Assembly: GCA_947074205.1 (NCBI GenBank)
Contig: CAMTOQ010000016.1
Coordinates: 1-64,000 of the forward strand
Direction: 5' to 3'
From: an uncultured Bacteroides sp.
Lineage (GTDB): Bacteria; Bacteroidota; Bacteroidia; Bacteroidales; Bacteroidaceae
DNA: 64,000 nt
Notes under the pieces: model-generated
Told to the model about the DNA's origin: nothing
Databases searched by the model: none
The model's input: the letters and a program-made list of their open reading frames with translations, nothing else
Made by a program: the position numbers and the translations under genes
Shown here: in pieces, positions 1 to 9,254 of the stretch
Layout: each line of letters opens with the position of its first letter
How positions within the stretch are numbered: the stretch's first letter is position 1

Positions 1-307
1 TAACTCAAATTTTATGATTCTTAAATGAGTCAACCTTTTCCAGTATAAGACAGATCTTGTGTGCTCACCACGATAAGCACAGAAGGTGCAAGTTTGAAGC
101 TCGCTGTTTGCTTCTGCTATTCCATAATTCACTAGATTTATGGAATTAATAACTATCTCCATCGATTATATCTTTATTTAATAACGAACTGAAATTCTGT
201 CCAAAAAAAGGCAAAATATGGGGCAGAATGACGGCTGTTCAACCTATAACTCTTCTATTTGTTTTATATTTGTAGTCAGTAAATCCAACGGAATAGGAGA
301 GAGGAAT
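1..307. other. Non-coding left edge
   Basis: No credible reading frame is visible in this stretch. An in-frame ATG at 218 would extend the following gene by 30 residues, but those residues look non-coding (serine and cysteine rich, unlike the family). The A/G-rich bases just before 308 support the later start. The end of a gene lying outside the window cannot be excluded. Confidence 0.5.
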
Positions 308-1306
308 ATGGCAAAGCGCATAACTTTCAAGAAAAACGAGGAGCTTAACACTATACATCCACAATGGCGTGGCAACCCATCTTTAAAAGGTCGTTTCTTT
401 AACCGACAACACCGTCATCAACATGGTGTTGGGAGTATATTGAAATGGAGGTTGACACCCAACCCGCAGCGAAAAGAGAAGCGTAATATCAAGTGGGATC
501 CCCATGTTCAAGCATTACATTCGCTCGATACTGTTGTCGGAGATGCACTTGTGTGGTTAGGACATAACTCATTCTTCATGCAATTGGCAGGTAAACGTAT
601 TATGTTCGACCCCGTGTTTGGAAGTATACCTTTTGTGCGCCGCCAAAGCAAATTCCCAGCTAAACCTTGCATCTTCAAGAATATTGACTATCTATTGATA
701 AGCCACGACCATTTCGACCACCTTAACAAGAAGAGTGTTGGCATTTTGGTTAGAAATAACCCCAATATGACGTTGTTTTGTGGTTTAGGAACCGGAGCAC
801 TTATTCAGAAATGGTTTCCTACACTTCATGTAGTGGAGGCCGGCTGGTATCAGCAACTGGAAAAAGATGGATTGAAAATTACATTCTTGCCGGCACAACA
901 CTGGAGCAAAAGGGCTATGAGTGATGGAGGACAGCGCTTATGGGGTGCATTTATGTTGCAAGGTGATGGTATATCGGTTTATTATAGTGGTGATACCGGA
1001 TATGCAAACCATTTTGCTGAGATTCCATCTTTGTTTGGATCTCCTGATTATGCACTGCTCGGAATTGGCGCCTACAAACCTCGATGGTTTATGCGCCCCA
1101 ACCATATCTCGCCTTATGATGCGCTTACTGCATCGCAGGAGATGGGAGCTCGGATTACTATACCGATGCATTACGGAACTTTCGACCTATCGGACGAACC
1201 TTTACATGACCCTCCTCAGGTCTTTAAAGAAGAGGCAGCAAAACGCAAAATAAATGTGCTAATCCCTAATTTGGGAGAAGTAGTGCAACTAAAGAAACAG
1301 ATATAA
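308..1306 (+). CDS. MBL-fold metallo-hydrolase (NAPE-PLD / UlaG-like)
   Basis: This is a metallo-beta-lactamase-fold hydrolase of 332 residues, probably cytoplasmic. The sequence shows the opening strand motif WLGHNSFF followed by FDPVFG, the metal-binding HDHFDHL at residues 133-138, a later PAQHWSKR, SGDTGY, and a C-terminal IPMHYGTFDLSDEP. This order matches the N-acyl-phosphatidylethanolamine phospholipase D-like / Lactamase_B_2 group. I start at 308 because MAKRITF fits the family and lies after GGAATAGGAGAGAGGAAT. The natural substrate cannot be told from sequence; bacterial members include phosphodiesterases and lactonases. The next gene follows after 13 bases in the same direction, so the two are probably co-transcribed. 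Confidence 0.8.
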   Translation: MAKRITFKKNEELNTIHPQWRGNPSLKGRFFNRQHRHQHGVGSILKWRLTPNPQRKEKRNIKWDPHVQALHSLDTVVGDALVWLGHNSFFMQLAGKRIMFDPVFGSIPFVRRQSKFPAKPCIFKNIDYLLISHDHFDHLNKKSVGILVRNNPNMTLFCGLGTGALIQKWFPTLHVVEAGWYQQLEKDGLKITFLPAQHWSKRAMSDGGQRLWGAFMLQGDGISVYYSGDTGYANHFAEIPSLFGSPDYALLGIGAYKPRWFMRPNHISPYDALTASQEMGARITIPMHYGTFDLSDEPLHDPPQVFKEEAAKRKINVLIPNLGEVVQLKKQI

Positions 1307-1319
1307 ACTATATAATTTT

Positions 1320-1838
1320 ATGAAGTTGAAGGAAATTGCTTACCATGAGTTATCAGAAAATTTTATTGAGACGATTGGTAAAGAATGGATGTTGATTACA
1401 GCAGGCGACAAAGTATGTTACAACACAATGACAGCTAGTTGGGGAGGCCTTGGTTGGCTTTGGAACAAGCCGGTAGCTTTTATCTTTGTACGCCCAGAAA
1501 GATTCACACATGCCTATTTGACTCAATTTGACTATGTGACATTGTCATTCTTGGGTGATAAGAATAGAGAAATACTTGATATTTGCGGCACAAATTCGGG
1601 GAGAACAGTAGATAAGATTAAAGAGTCTGGTTTGAAACCACAATTCACAGAGCGCGGTAGTGTTATTTTCCAACAATCGCGCCTCACGCTAGAATGCCGT
1701 AAGTTGTATATGGGCGACATAAAACCCGAAATGTTCATCGATCGTGCACCAATTAATAACTGGTATGGCGAGGAGCATGGCGGTTTCCATAAGATGTATA
1801 TCCTAGAGATTGAGCACATCTGGAAGCGCACTAGATAA
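1320..1838 (+). CDS. Flavin reductase-like / flavoredoxin family protein
   Basis: This 172-residue soluble protein has the look of the FMN-binding split-barrel flavin reductase family. Supporting stretches are WMLITAGDKVCYNTMTASWGGLGWLWNKPVAFIFVRPERFT (nucleotide-binding barrel core), a middle segment LSFLGDKNREILDICGTNSGR, and a C-terminal half ending in a strand-rich tail. Relatives use FMN in electron transfer or as the reductase half of a two-component system; the partner is not evident here. It lies 13 bases after the MBL-fold gene and before a strong terminator, so it should be the last gene of a two-gene operon. Confidence 0.75.
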   Translation: MKLKEIAYHELSENFIETIGKEWMLITAGDKVCYNTMTASWGGLGWLWNKPVAFIFVRPERFTHAYLTQFDYVTLSFLGDKNREILDICGTNSGRTVDKIKESGLKPQFTERGSVIFQQSRLTLECRKLYMGDIKPEMFIDRAPINNWYGEEHGGFHKMYILEIEHIWKRTR

Positions 1839-1859
1839 TTCTTTTTCTATTATATTAAT

Positions 1860-1908
1860 AAGAAACGCGAAGCAACTTTTAGTAAATGCTTCGCGTTTCT
1901 TTATTTTC
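1860..1908 (+). terminator. Rho-independent terminator after the flavin reductase-like gene
   Basis: A perfect 15-bp inverted repeat (arms 1860-1874 and 1887-1901, left arm AAGAAACGCGAAGCA) with a 12-base loop is followed by TATTTTCT. It lies between convergent genes. The T-rich side favours the plus strand. Confidence 0.85.
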
Positions 1909-1921
1909 TAGAGATAACTTT

Positions 1922-4021
1922 TCATCCCTTTTTATTTTCTGGTTTCAACCATTTATCCAACCAGTTGAAGAATGTGCGCTGCCACAACACACTGTTTTGT
2001 GGTCGCAACACCCAGTGGTTTTCGTCTGGGAAAATCAACAGCTCGGCAGGAATGCCACGCATTACTGCTGCGTCAAATGCTGCCATTGCTTGGTTGGCTA
2101 GGATACGATAATCCTTCTCCCCGTGAATGCAAAGAATAGGAGTGTCCCATTTATCTACAAACTTGTGTGGAGAGTTGGCAAATGTGCGTTGAGCCACAGC
2201 ATTATCCTTTTCCCAATAAGCGCCACCCATATCCCAGTTGGCAAACCATTTCTCTTCGGTTTCTAGGTATTGCATCTCCATATTGAAGATACCATCGTGA
2301 GCAATAAATGCTTTGAAACGATCATCATGATGGCCGGCTAGCCAATATACAGAATAGCCACCAAAACTAGCGCCAACGCAGCCTAAGGCATTGTTATCTA
2401 CATAGGGCTCTTTAGCCACAGCGTCGATAGCGGACATATAGTCGCGCATGCATTGGCCGGCATAGTCGCCACTGATAGCCTCATTCCACTCATTGCCAAA
2501 GCCTGGAAGACCACGGCGATTGGGCGCTACTACAATGTAGCCATTAGCAGCCATTAATTGGAAGTTCCAACGGTAGCTCCAAAACTGACTTACCGCACTT
2601 TGTGGTCCACCTTGACAATAGAGTAAAGTAGGATATTTCTTTGTAGGATCGAACTGAGGAGGATAGATCACCCATGTCAACATCTCTTTACCATCGGTAG
2701 TAGGAATCCAGCGGGCTTCTACTTTACCCATCTCTACTTGGCTGTAGATGTTCGCATTTACGTTGGTGAGCTGTGCCACCTCTCCATTTAGCGCTACACT
2801 GTAAATCTCGTCGCCGCTACTCATAGAGTGACGTTTTGCTAATAGCATATTGCCGAATAGTTTAGGAGATACATAGTCGTAGGTACCATTCGTGATCTGT
2901 TTTACATCTGTCGATGCAATGTCAACGCTGTATAGCTGCACTTCGCCGTGCCAAGGACCATTGAAGTAGATGGTTTTACTATCAGCACCCCATACAAACT
3001 CGTCTACGTTAGATTCAAAAGCCTTACTTACAAAACGCTTTTCACGTGTAGTTAGATCCATCACGAACAATCTATTTTGGTCGGCTTCATAGCCATCGCG
3101 CTCCATGCTGAGCCAAGCTATATATTGACCGTCTGGAGAATATTGTGGATTGGTGTCGTAACCCAAATTTTCTTTTGTGATATTGGTCGATTCTGCAGTG
3201 AATATATCGTAGAGATAAATATCCGAATTAGTAGAGATAGCATATTCCAATCCGGTTTTCTTTCTACAAGTATAAGCCACAGTCTTCGAGTCAGGGCTCC
3301 AAGTTAGTTGCTCCATTCCACCGTGTGGCTTCATGGGACTTTCGAATGGTTCGCCTTGCAAGATATCAATAATGTTGGAAATCTGACTGCCGTTAAAATC
3401 AGCAATAAAAGGGTGGGGCGCTGATGTCTTCCACTCGTCCCAATGTTTGTACATCAAGTCCGATACAACAAAGCCTGTAGCTAGAGGAAGGTCGGCATAT
3501 TTATCTTCCGTTGAGTCTACTGTCTTAACTTGTGCATAAAATAGCAACTTCTTGCCATCGGGCGAAAAGGAGAAACCCTCCACATCTCCATCATAGCTGG
3601 TGATCTGATTAGCTCCCGAACCGTCTGGCATCATCACCCACACTTGGCTGCTGCCGCTTTGGTTGCTAAGAAAGGCAATCTTCTTACCTCCATCAATCCA
3701 TACAGGGCTGCTCTCCTGATAGTTGGAGTAGGTCAATTGGAGTGGGTTTGAACCGTCGGCATTCATAAGATAAAGTTCGCGGTTGCTCTTGTTAAGAGGT
3801 ATACTGTAATAGCCCACGCTATATACAATGCTCTTAAGGTCCGGCGAAACTGCAAAATCTCCGATACGCCCCATCGCCCATAAAGCTTCTGGAGTCATTA
3901 GTTTGTTTTCAATCTTTATATCGCTAGGACCAATTAATACGGGGTCACCTCCGCTAGAGCTTCTTTGACAGGAACTCAACATCACTGCTGTTGACATGAC
4001 AAGTGAATAAAATAATTTCAT
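1922..4021 (-). CDS. S9 family peptidase lipoprotein (prolyl oligopeptidase / acylaminoacyl-peptidase type)
   Basis: This is a secreted serine peptidase, 699 residues from the chosen start. The N-terminus MKLFYSLVMSTAVMLSSC is a lipoprotein signal with Cys18. An ATG 51 bases upstream exists but would bury the signal. Residues about 50-430 are TolB/WD-like propeller repeats (VSPDLKSIVYS, FSPDGKKLLFY, YSPDGQYIAWLS). The C-terminal alpha/beta-hydrolase domain carries the nucleophile in GASFGGYS (Ser552), then HGEKDYRI and DENHWVLRP for Asp and His. The family cleaves short peptides, and a periplasmic or surface site is likely. It resembles the three signal-less S9 peptidases at 40.8-47.1 kb and looks like their exported paralogue. 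It may be co-transcribed with the MATE gene 66 bases upstream. Confidence 0.88.
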   Translation of the reverse strand: MKLFYSLVMSTAVMLSSCQRSSSGGDPVLIGPSDIKIENKLMTPEALWAMGRIGDFAVSPDLKSIVYSVGYYSIPLNKSNRELYLMNADGSNPLQLTYSNYQESSPVWIDGGKKIAFLSNQSGSSQVWVMMPDGSGANQITSYDGDVEGFSFSPDGKKLLFYAQVKTVDSTEDKYADLPLATGFVVSDLMYKHWDEWKTSAPHPFIADFNGSQISNIIDILQGEPFESPMKPHGGMEQLTWSPDSKTVAYTCRKKTGLEYAISTNSDIYLYDIFTAESTNITKENLGYDTNPQYSPDGQYIAWLSMERDGYEADQNRLFVMDLTTREKRFVSKAFESNVDEFVWGADSKTIYFNGPWHGEVQLYSVDIASTDVKQITNGTYDYVSPKLFGNMLLAKRHSMSSGDEIYSVALNGEVAQLTNVNANIYSQVEMGKVEARWIPTTDGKEMLTWVIYPPQFDPTKKYPTLLYCQGGPQSAVSQFWSYRWNFQLMAANGYIVVAPNRRGLPGFGNEWNEAISGDYAGQCMRDYMSAIDAVAKEPYVDNNALGCVGASFGGYSVYWLAGHHDDRFKAFIAHDGIFNMEMQYLETEEKWFANWDMGGAYWEKDNAVAQRTFANSPHKFVDKWDTPILCIHGEKDYRILANQAMAAFDAAVMRGIPAELLIFPDENHWVLRPQNSVLWQRTFFNWLDKWLKPENKKG

Positions 4022-4087
4022 AAATAGTATAATTAGTTTGATTATCGGCAAATATACTAGATAATGTTGCAACCTAGTTTTTCTAAT

Positions 4088-5422
4088 TTATATTTTCTTT
4101 CTCTTCCATCTGCCGCTTCGCATATAGATGAGGCTGCTTACGAACATCAATCCACCCCAAACAATCTCTGAAGTCCATCCTACTGCAACACTCGCTTTCA
4201 GATAAAGAATGATGTAAGTGATGTAGAAAACATATACCACCAACACACAAGACTCAAGAATAAAGGCTATCTTGGTGTTACCGGTACCCGATATGGACTG
4301 GAACAAAATATTGGCGGGGATTAAAACAATATAAGCACCACATAGCACCCATAGTGATGGAACGGCCTCTTTCTTTAAATCAACGATATCGGTATAGATA
4401 GAGATAACAGACTCAGGGAAGATGCAGAACAAAATGATGATGGGTGTAAGGATAGCGAAACATATTATTATATTCTTTTTTATCACAGAAGTCACCTGCT
4501 TTTCATGTCCGGCCCCGATTAAATTACTTATCAGAGTACTGCTAGTCGCCGCAAAAGCTATTAAGATGACGAACAGAAAACCAGACACGTTGCGCACGAT
4601 ATTGGCTATGGCAAGTGATCTTCCGCCAAGATGCTCGATGAATAGGAAGAATAAAAACCAAGTAGATAGAGAAAGGAAATTTTGTATCATCACCCATCCC
4701 GATAGACCTAGTATTTTGCTTAGTACCTTCTTTTTAAATCGCGGTATATGATGTAGCCCATATTTTCTGTAGTCTATCTTTCTACGTGTATAGGTGATGA
4801 AAAATAGCAAAGATATTAACTCGGCCAGCGAAGACCCTATGGCAGCTCCTTCTATGCCCAAAGCGGGGAAACCAAGTTTACCAAAGATCAGGATATAGTT
4901 GAAGATGATATTGGAAACTACCATCACGATAGAGTTCAGTGTTAGAGTTTTTGTCTGAGTGGTTCCTACAAAGAAAGCTCGAAACATAATGCCTCCAAAA
5001 GCAAAGAAAAAACCGTAGACACGCCAGTTCAAATAAGAACCTGCTGCTTGCGACACATCAGGAGAGTTGATAATGGTACGCAATACAATGGGTGAAAATA
5101 GCTGTGAGAGCAGGAAGAGCAGTAACGCTAGTCCGCCCATAAAGTATACACCTTGGTAGAAGATAGAGCCGATTGCGCCATAATTTTTGCTCCCGTTGCG
5201 TCTACCTACTAGGATCTGCACCCCGATGCCAAAGCCGTGGGCAAGCATAAATATGGCTAGAAAGTAAACCCCCGCAATGGCTGATGCCCCTAATTCAACC
5301 TCACCTACACGCCCAAGAAAAGCTGTGTCGGTCATCCCAATGAGATGCTCCATCAGTAGGCTAATAAGAATAGGATAAGCAATTAGCCAAATATCCTTAT
5401 AGTTATAAGAGGATTTAATCAT
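4088..5422 (-). CDS. MATE family efflux transporter
   Basis: This 444-residue inner-membrane protein has about twelve hydrophobic segments and the MATE hallmarks near the N-terminus: IAYPILISLLMEHLIGMTDTAFLGRVGEVELGASAIAG. A second related half (GLSGWVMIQNFLSLSTWFLFFLFIEHLGGRSLAIANI) reflects the internal two-fold repeat of this family. MATE proteins export cationic drugs or metabolites driven by Na+ or H+. The substrate is not predictable here. It is encoded upstream of the S9 lipoprotein and downstream of a terminator that separates it from yidC. Confidence 0.88.
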   Translation of the reverse strand: MIKSSYNYKDIWLIAYPILISLLMEHLIGMTDTAFLGRVGEVELGASAIAGVYFLAIFMLAHGFGIGVQILVGRRNGSKNYGAIGSIFYQGVYFMGGLALLLFLLSQLFSPIVLRTIINSPDVSQAAGSYLNWRVYGFFFAFGGIMFRAFFVGTTQTKTLTLNSIVMVVSNIIFNYILIFGKLGFPALGIEGAAIGSSLAELISLLFFITYTRRKIDYRKYGLHHIPRFKKKVLSKILGLSGWVMIQNFLSLSTWFLFFLFIEHLGGRSLAIANIVRNVSGFLFVILIAFAATSSTLISNLIGAGHEKQVTSVIKKNIIICFAILTPIIILFCIFPESVISIYTDIVDLKKEAVPSLWVLCGAYIVLIPANILFQSISGTGNTKIAFILESCVLVVYVFYITYIILYLKASVAVGWTSEIVWGGLMFVSSLIYMRSGRWKRKKI

Positions 5423-5446
5423 AAGTTGTAATTAGAATGGTATAAA

Positions 5447-5487
5447 AATAAAGAAAGCCAGATAAACTATAAAGAATATCTGGCTTT
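5447..5487 (-). terminator. Terminator downstream of yidC
   Basis: An 11-bp inverted repeat (AAAGCCAGATA at 5454-5464, TATCTGGCTTT at 5477-5487) is followed on the minus strand by CTTTATTTTT. It ends the pyrG-yidC transcript before the MATE gene. Confidence 0.75.
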
Positions 5488-5511
5488 TTATGTTCAGAAT
5501 AAAGCGTTTAA

Positions 5512-7365
5512 TTATTTCTTTTCTCTTTTAGCACGCTCATCCATCATCTGCTTTTGTTGTTGTTGCAAAGCTTCAAGGCGTTCGGCCATAAAACCTTTTT
5601 TCATATCACCCGGAGTTTTCTTGTTAGCCTCAAGGCTATTCAAGAGCTTCTCTTCGTTAGTGGTGCGACGCATAATAATAGTTGTAGCCACACTAATCAA
5701 AGTTGATAAGAAGTAGTAGTAGTTCAATCCTGATGGATAATCGTTCAAAACGAAGAAGAACATCACTGGCATGAAATACATCATATACTTCATTGCAGGC
5801 ATCTGTTGATATGCACCGTCACCTTGTTGTTGCATCATAAACTTAGTGTTTAAGATGTTTGTCACAGTCATCAACAAACAGAACAAACTAAGGTGGTCGC
5901 CCAAGAATGGAACATTGAATGGCAGCGTGATGAAAGCATCATAAGTTGACAAGTCATCCACCCACAAGAAGCTTTGTTGACGAAGCTCGATGGCGCTAGG
6001 TACAAACATAAAGAGTGCCATCAAAATAGGGAATTGCAATAACATTGGCAGACAGCCACCCATTGGGTTTACGCCATACTGTTTGTAGAGAGCAAAAGTC
6101 TCTTGTTGTTTTTGCATGGCATCCTCTTTGTTAGGATACTTCTGGTTGATAGCCTCGATTTTTGGCTTCAACACACGCATCTTAGCAGACGAAAGATAAG
6201 TTTTCCAAGTGGCAGGGAATACAGCAGCTTTTACCACAATGGTAAGTAGCAACAATACGATACCCATACCTAGACCCCATCTTGTCAGCCAGTCGAAGAT
6301 GTTGATGATAACATATTTATTCACTTCACGAACCACAGGCCAACCTAGATAAACCAAGTTATCTAGATCCCACTTATCTTCACGACCTTTGTCGAGAGAA
6401 GTAAGAGTCTTATAGTGGTTAGGACCAAAGTAGAAATTCATCTTAGTAGGAGTTTGGCCCGAAGGATCGAAATAAGTCAGCATCTCAGCCGAATAGTCTT
6501 TTACGTATCCCGTGCCTTGTTTCTCCACCTTTGAGTTAAGAACTACGTCGTTGAAGTCTTGGTCAGCAATAAATACTGATGAGAAGAACTGGTTTTTGAA
6601 ACCTACCCAATCCAAAGTCTCTTCAACATTTTTTTTCTCATCTTTGCTGTTAGATAGGCTTTTGGTCGACTTACTTTTGATTTTATAAGTCAACTCAGAT
6701 AGGCGAGCTTCGTAAGTATAGCCTTTTTCAATCTGACGTGCTTTTTGCGTCCAGAAAATATTGACATATTTTGTAGCAGCAAGCTTGTTGGCCATACCCG
6801 TAGCATCGATTTCAAAATCTACCAAGTAACTTTCGGGATTCAACTTATACTTAAAGTCGATATAGCTAGCATTATCAGCCGCAAGACGCATTGTCACGCT
6901 GCTGTCTGTAAGGTTTACTACATCGAAATAGTAGTTGTCGGTTTGAACAGCTTCGCCTTTATTGTTGTAGAATACGAAGTTCATCGAAGCCTCGTTTCCA
7001 TTAAACAATACTACAGGATTAGCGTCTTGTCCATTGTACTCTTTCAAGAGAGCAGAATATACACGGCCACCTTTATTGTCAATAGTAAGTTCAACAAGAT
7101 CATTTTGTATGATAGTGAAACCTTGTTTGCCGTTTGCTGCTTCAAAAAATAAGCTAGTGCTATCAGCAAGAGCTGTTCTCGCTTCATTAACAGTGGCAGC
7201 GGCAGCTTTAGCTTCTAATTCGGCTATCTTCTGATTGACAACCTCAATAGAGTCATAGTATTTTCTTTGTGCTTCAATCTGCTCTTGGCTAGGGCGGCTG
7301 AAATAGCTAAACCCGATAAACAAGAGTGCAATGAGTACAAGGCCCGTAATGGTGTTTTTATCCAT
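5512..7365 (-). CDS. yidC: Membrane protein insertase YidC
   Basis: YidC inserts and folds inner-membrane proteins alone or with SecYEG. The 617-residue protein has the expected layout: an N-terminal anchor ([23 protein letters not shown]), a large periplasmic beta-rich domain to about residue 350, then the conserved insertase core. The core has [79 protein letters not shown], and the later segments [12 protein letters not shown] and [25 protein letters not shown]. The tail is basic and Gln/Lys-rich. It is transcribed with pyrG, whose stop lies 22 bases upstream. Confidence 0.96.
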   Translation of the reverse strand: MDKNTITGLVLIALLFIGFSYFSRPSQEQIEAQRKYYDSIEVVNQKIAELEAKAAAATVNEARTALADSTSLFFEAANGKQGFTIIQNDLVELTIDNKGGRVYSALLKEYNGQDANPVVLFNGNEASMNFVFYNNKGEAVQTDNYYFDVVNLTDSSVTMRLAADNASYIDFKYKLNPESYLVDFEIDATGMANKLAATKYVNIFWTQKARQIEKGYTYEARLSELTYKIKSKSTKSLSNSKDEKKNVEETLDWVGFKNQFFSSVFIADQDFNDVVLNSKVEKQGTGYVKDYSAEMLTYFDPSGQTPTKMNFYFGPNHYKTLTSLDKGREDKWDLDNLVYLGWPVVREVNKYVIINIFDWLTRWGLGMGIVLLLLTIVVKAAVFPATWKTYLSSAKMRVLKPKIEAINQKYPNKEDAMQKQQETFALYKQYGVNPMGGCLPMLLQFPILMALFMFVPSAIELRQQSFLWVDDLSTYDAFITLPFNVPFLGDHLSLFCLLMTVTNILNTKFMMQQQGDGAYQQMPAMKYMMYFMPVMFFFVLNDYPSGLNYYYFLSTLISVATTIIMRRTTNEEKLLNSLEANKKTPGDMKKGFMAERLEALQQQQKQMMDERAKREKK

Positions 7366-7387
7366 TTTGTGATTTTAAATTTAATAT

Positions 7388-8992
7388 TTATTGGTTAATT
7401 GCCGCTTTTACAAACGAAAGGAACAATGGATGTGGGTTGAGTACAGTACTACTGTATTCTGGGTGGAACTGAGTACCAACAAACCATTTCAGCTTAGGAA
7501 TTTCAACAATTTCTACTAGGCCTGATTCAGGGTTGATACCTGTACACTGCATACCCGCAGCCTCATATCTATCTTTGAAGTCATTGTTGAACTCATAGCG
7601 ATGACGATGACGTTCTTTTATGATTTCCTTGCCGTATGCTTCGTAAGCATTGCTACCTGGCTCAAGAGCACACTCGTAAGCACCAAGACGCATAGTACCA
7701 CCCATGCTAGTGATAGCTTTTTGCTCTTCCATAATGTCAATCACGTTGTTTGGAGTTTTAGCATCCATCTCGCGTGAATTTGCATCAGAAAGATTAAGTA
7801 CATTGCGTGCAAACTCAATAGCCATACATTGCATACCAAGGCAGATACCAAATGTTGGGATATCTTGAGTACGTGCATATTTAAGTGCTACGAACTTACC
7901 ATCAATACCACGTTGACCAAAACCTGGGCCAATCAATACTCCGGCTTTTCCTTCTAGAGCTTCGGCTACGTTCTCGTCAGTTAGCTTTTCGCTATCTACA
8001 AAGTCAACTTTAACCTTGCGATCATTGTAAACCCCGGCATGTGATAGAGCCTCACGTATAGACTTGTACGCATCTTGAAGGTCATATTTACCTACTAATG
8101 CAATGTGGATAGGATCTGTCTCTTCTGCTTTCTCACGACGATCAAGGAACGAGCGCCATGGGCCCAATTCAGGTTGGTTGCCAATAGGAAGTCCCATTTT
8201 TGTCAAGATAGTCTCATCAAGACCTTGTTCTTGCATCAAAAGAGGAACCTCATAGATAGTCGCTGCATCGATGCTTTGTACTACCGACTTCTCGTCTACA
8301 TTGCAGAACTGTGCCACCTTACGACGTAGGCCCATACCTAGTTCGTATTCAGAGCGCAATACAAGGATGTCTGGTTGGATACCCACGCTTTGCAACTCTT
8401 TTACAGAATGTTGAGTTGGTTTAGTTTTTAGTTCGCCGGCAGCTTTAAGATAAGGCACATAAGTTAGATGTACGCAAAGTGCGTTTTTACCAAGTTCCCA
8501 TTTTAGTTGGCGAATGCTTTCCAAATAAGGAAGTGACTCAATATCACCTACAGTACCACCGATTTCAGTTATCACAAAGTCAAATTGGTTTTTGCTACCA
8601 AGAAGCTTTACATTTCTCTTAATCTCGTCGGTGATGTGAGGGATGATTTGAATAGTTTTACCCAAATAATCGCCACGACGTTCTTTGTCAATCACACTCT
8701 TGTAGATACGGCCAGTTGTAATGTTGTTGGCTTTAGTTGTCTCGATACCAAGATAACGCTCGTAGTGACCAAGGTCAAGATCGGCCTCGTGACCATCTAC
8801 AGTTACATAGCACTCACCGTGCTCATAAGGATTGAGTGTGCCCGGATCAATGTTGATATACGGGTCGAACTTTTGGATGGTTACGCTATAACCTCTTGCT
8901 TGAAGCAGTTTACCAATCGAGGAGGAAATGATGCCTTTACCTAGTGATGAAGCAACACCTCCGGTTACGAAAATGTATTTTGTTTCTCCCAC
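7388..8992 (-). CDS. pyrG: CTP synthase
   Basis: CTP synthase makes CTP from UTP, ATP and glutamine. The 534-residue protein shows the N-terminal synthetase domain (KYIFVTGGVASSLGKGIISSSIGKLLQARGY, KFDPYINIDPGTLNPYEHGECYVTVDGHEADLDLGHYERY, EIGGTVGDIESLPYLESIRQ). The C-terminal class I glutamine amidotransferase domain has the nucleophile in FGICLGMQCMAIEFARN and the His/Glu pair in FHPEYSS. Length and motifs are normal. It is the first gene of a pyrG-yidC unit. The pairing of nucleotide synthesis and membrane insertion is probably transcriptional convenience. Confidence 0.97.
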   Translation of the reverse strand: MGETKYIFVTGGVASSLGKGIISSSIGKLLQARGYSVTIQKFDPYINIDPGTLNPYEHGECYVTVDGHEADLDLGHYERYLGIETTKANNITTGRIYKSVIDKERRGDYLGKTIQIIPHITDEIKRNVKLLGSKNQFDFVITEIGGTVGDIESLPYLESIRQLKWELGKNALCVHLTYVPYLKAAGELKTKPTQHSVKELQSVGIQPDILVLRSEYELGMGLRRKVAQFCNVDEKSVVQSIDAATIYEVPLLMQEQGLDETILTKMGLPIGNQPELGPWRSFLDRREKAEETDPIHIALVGKYDLQDAYKSIREALSHAGVYNDRKVKVDFVDSEKLTDENVAEALEGKAGVLIGPGFGQRGIDGKFVALKYARTQDIPTFGICLGMQCMAIEFARNVLNLSDANSREMDAKTPNNVIDIMEEQKAITSMGGTMRLGAYECALEPGSNAYEAYGKEIIKERHRHRYEFNNDFKDRYEAAGMQCTGINPESGLVEIVEIPKLKWFVGTQFHPEYSSTVLNPHPLFLSFVKAAINQ

Positions 8993-9045
8993 AGCTTTTA
9001 CTGTTTAATGAATTGTATTGAAATAGCTATTTGCTTTAAAATGTG

Positions 9046-9053
9046 CAAAAGTA
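9046..9053 (-). promoter_or_regulatory. Candidate -7 box for pyrG-yidC
   Basis: On the minus strand the bases read TACTTTTG, a match to the Bacteroidota -7 consensus TAnnTTTG, 53 bases before the pyrG start. No good -33 TTG element is seen at the usual spacing, so this is a partial match. Confidence 0.45.
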
Positions 9054-9225
9054 CAAATAAAATGGGGAAGAAACTGTAGAAGGCGCCAACAAATTAATCT
9101 AAAATATGCTTAAGCCTACTTTGCCTGGATAAAATGTGATAAAGTTTGGTTAGTGATCCTCTTTAAATATAATCAATGTTAAGAGAAAGTGCTGACTGTT
9201 TTATAGGAAATTAGAATATATACTC

Positions 9226-9233
9226 TATTTTTG
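9226..9233 (+). promoter_or_regulatory. Candidate -7 box for the DUF3078 gene
   Basis: TATTTTTG matches TAnnTTTG and lies 21 bases before the chosen ATG at 9255. The -33 element is weak. Confidence 0.5.
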
Positions 9234-9254
9234 CATCTTAATATTGATATTGTT

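Noticed and set aside
218..307. Longer start for the MBL-fold gene
   Set aside because: The extra 30 residues have no family similarity and a better start context lies at 308.
6745..7152. 135-codon plus-strand ORF opposite yidC
   Set aside because: Antisense shadow; composition follows the yidC codons and no domain is seen.
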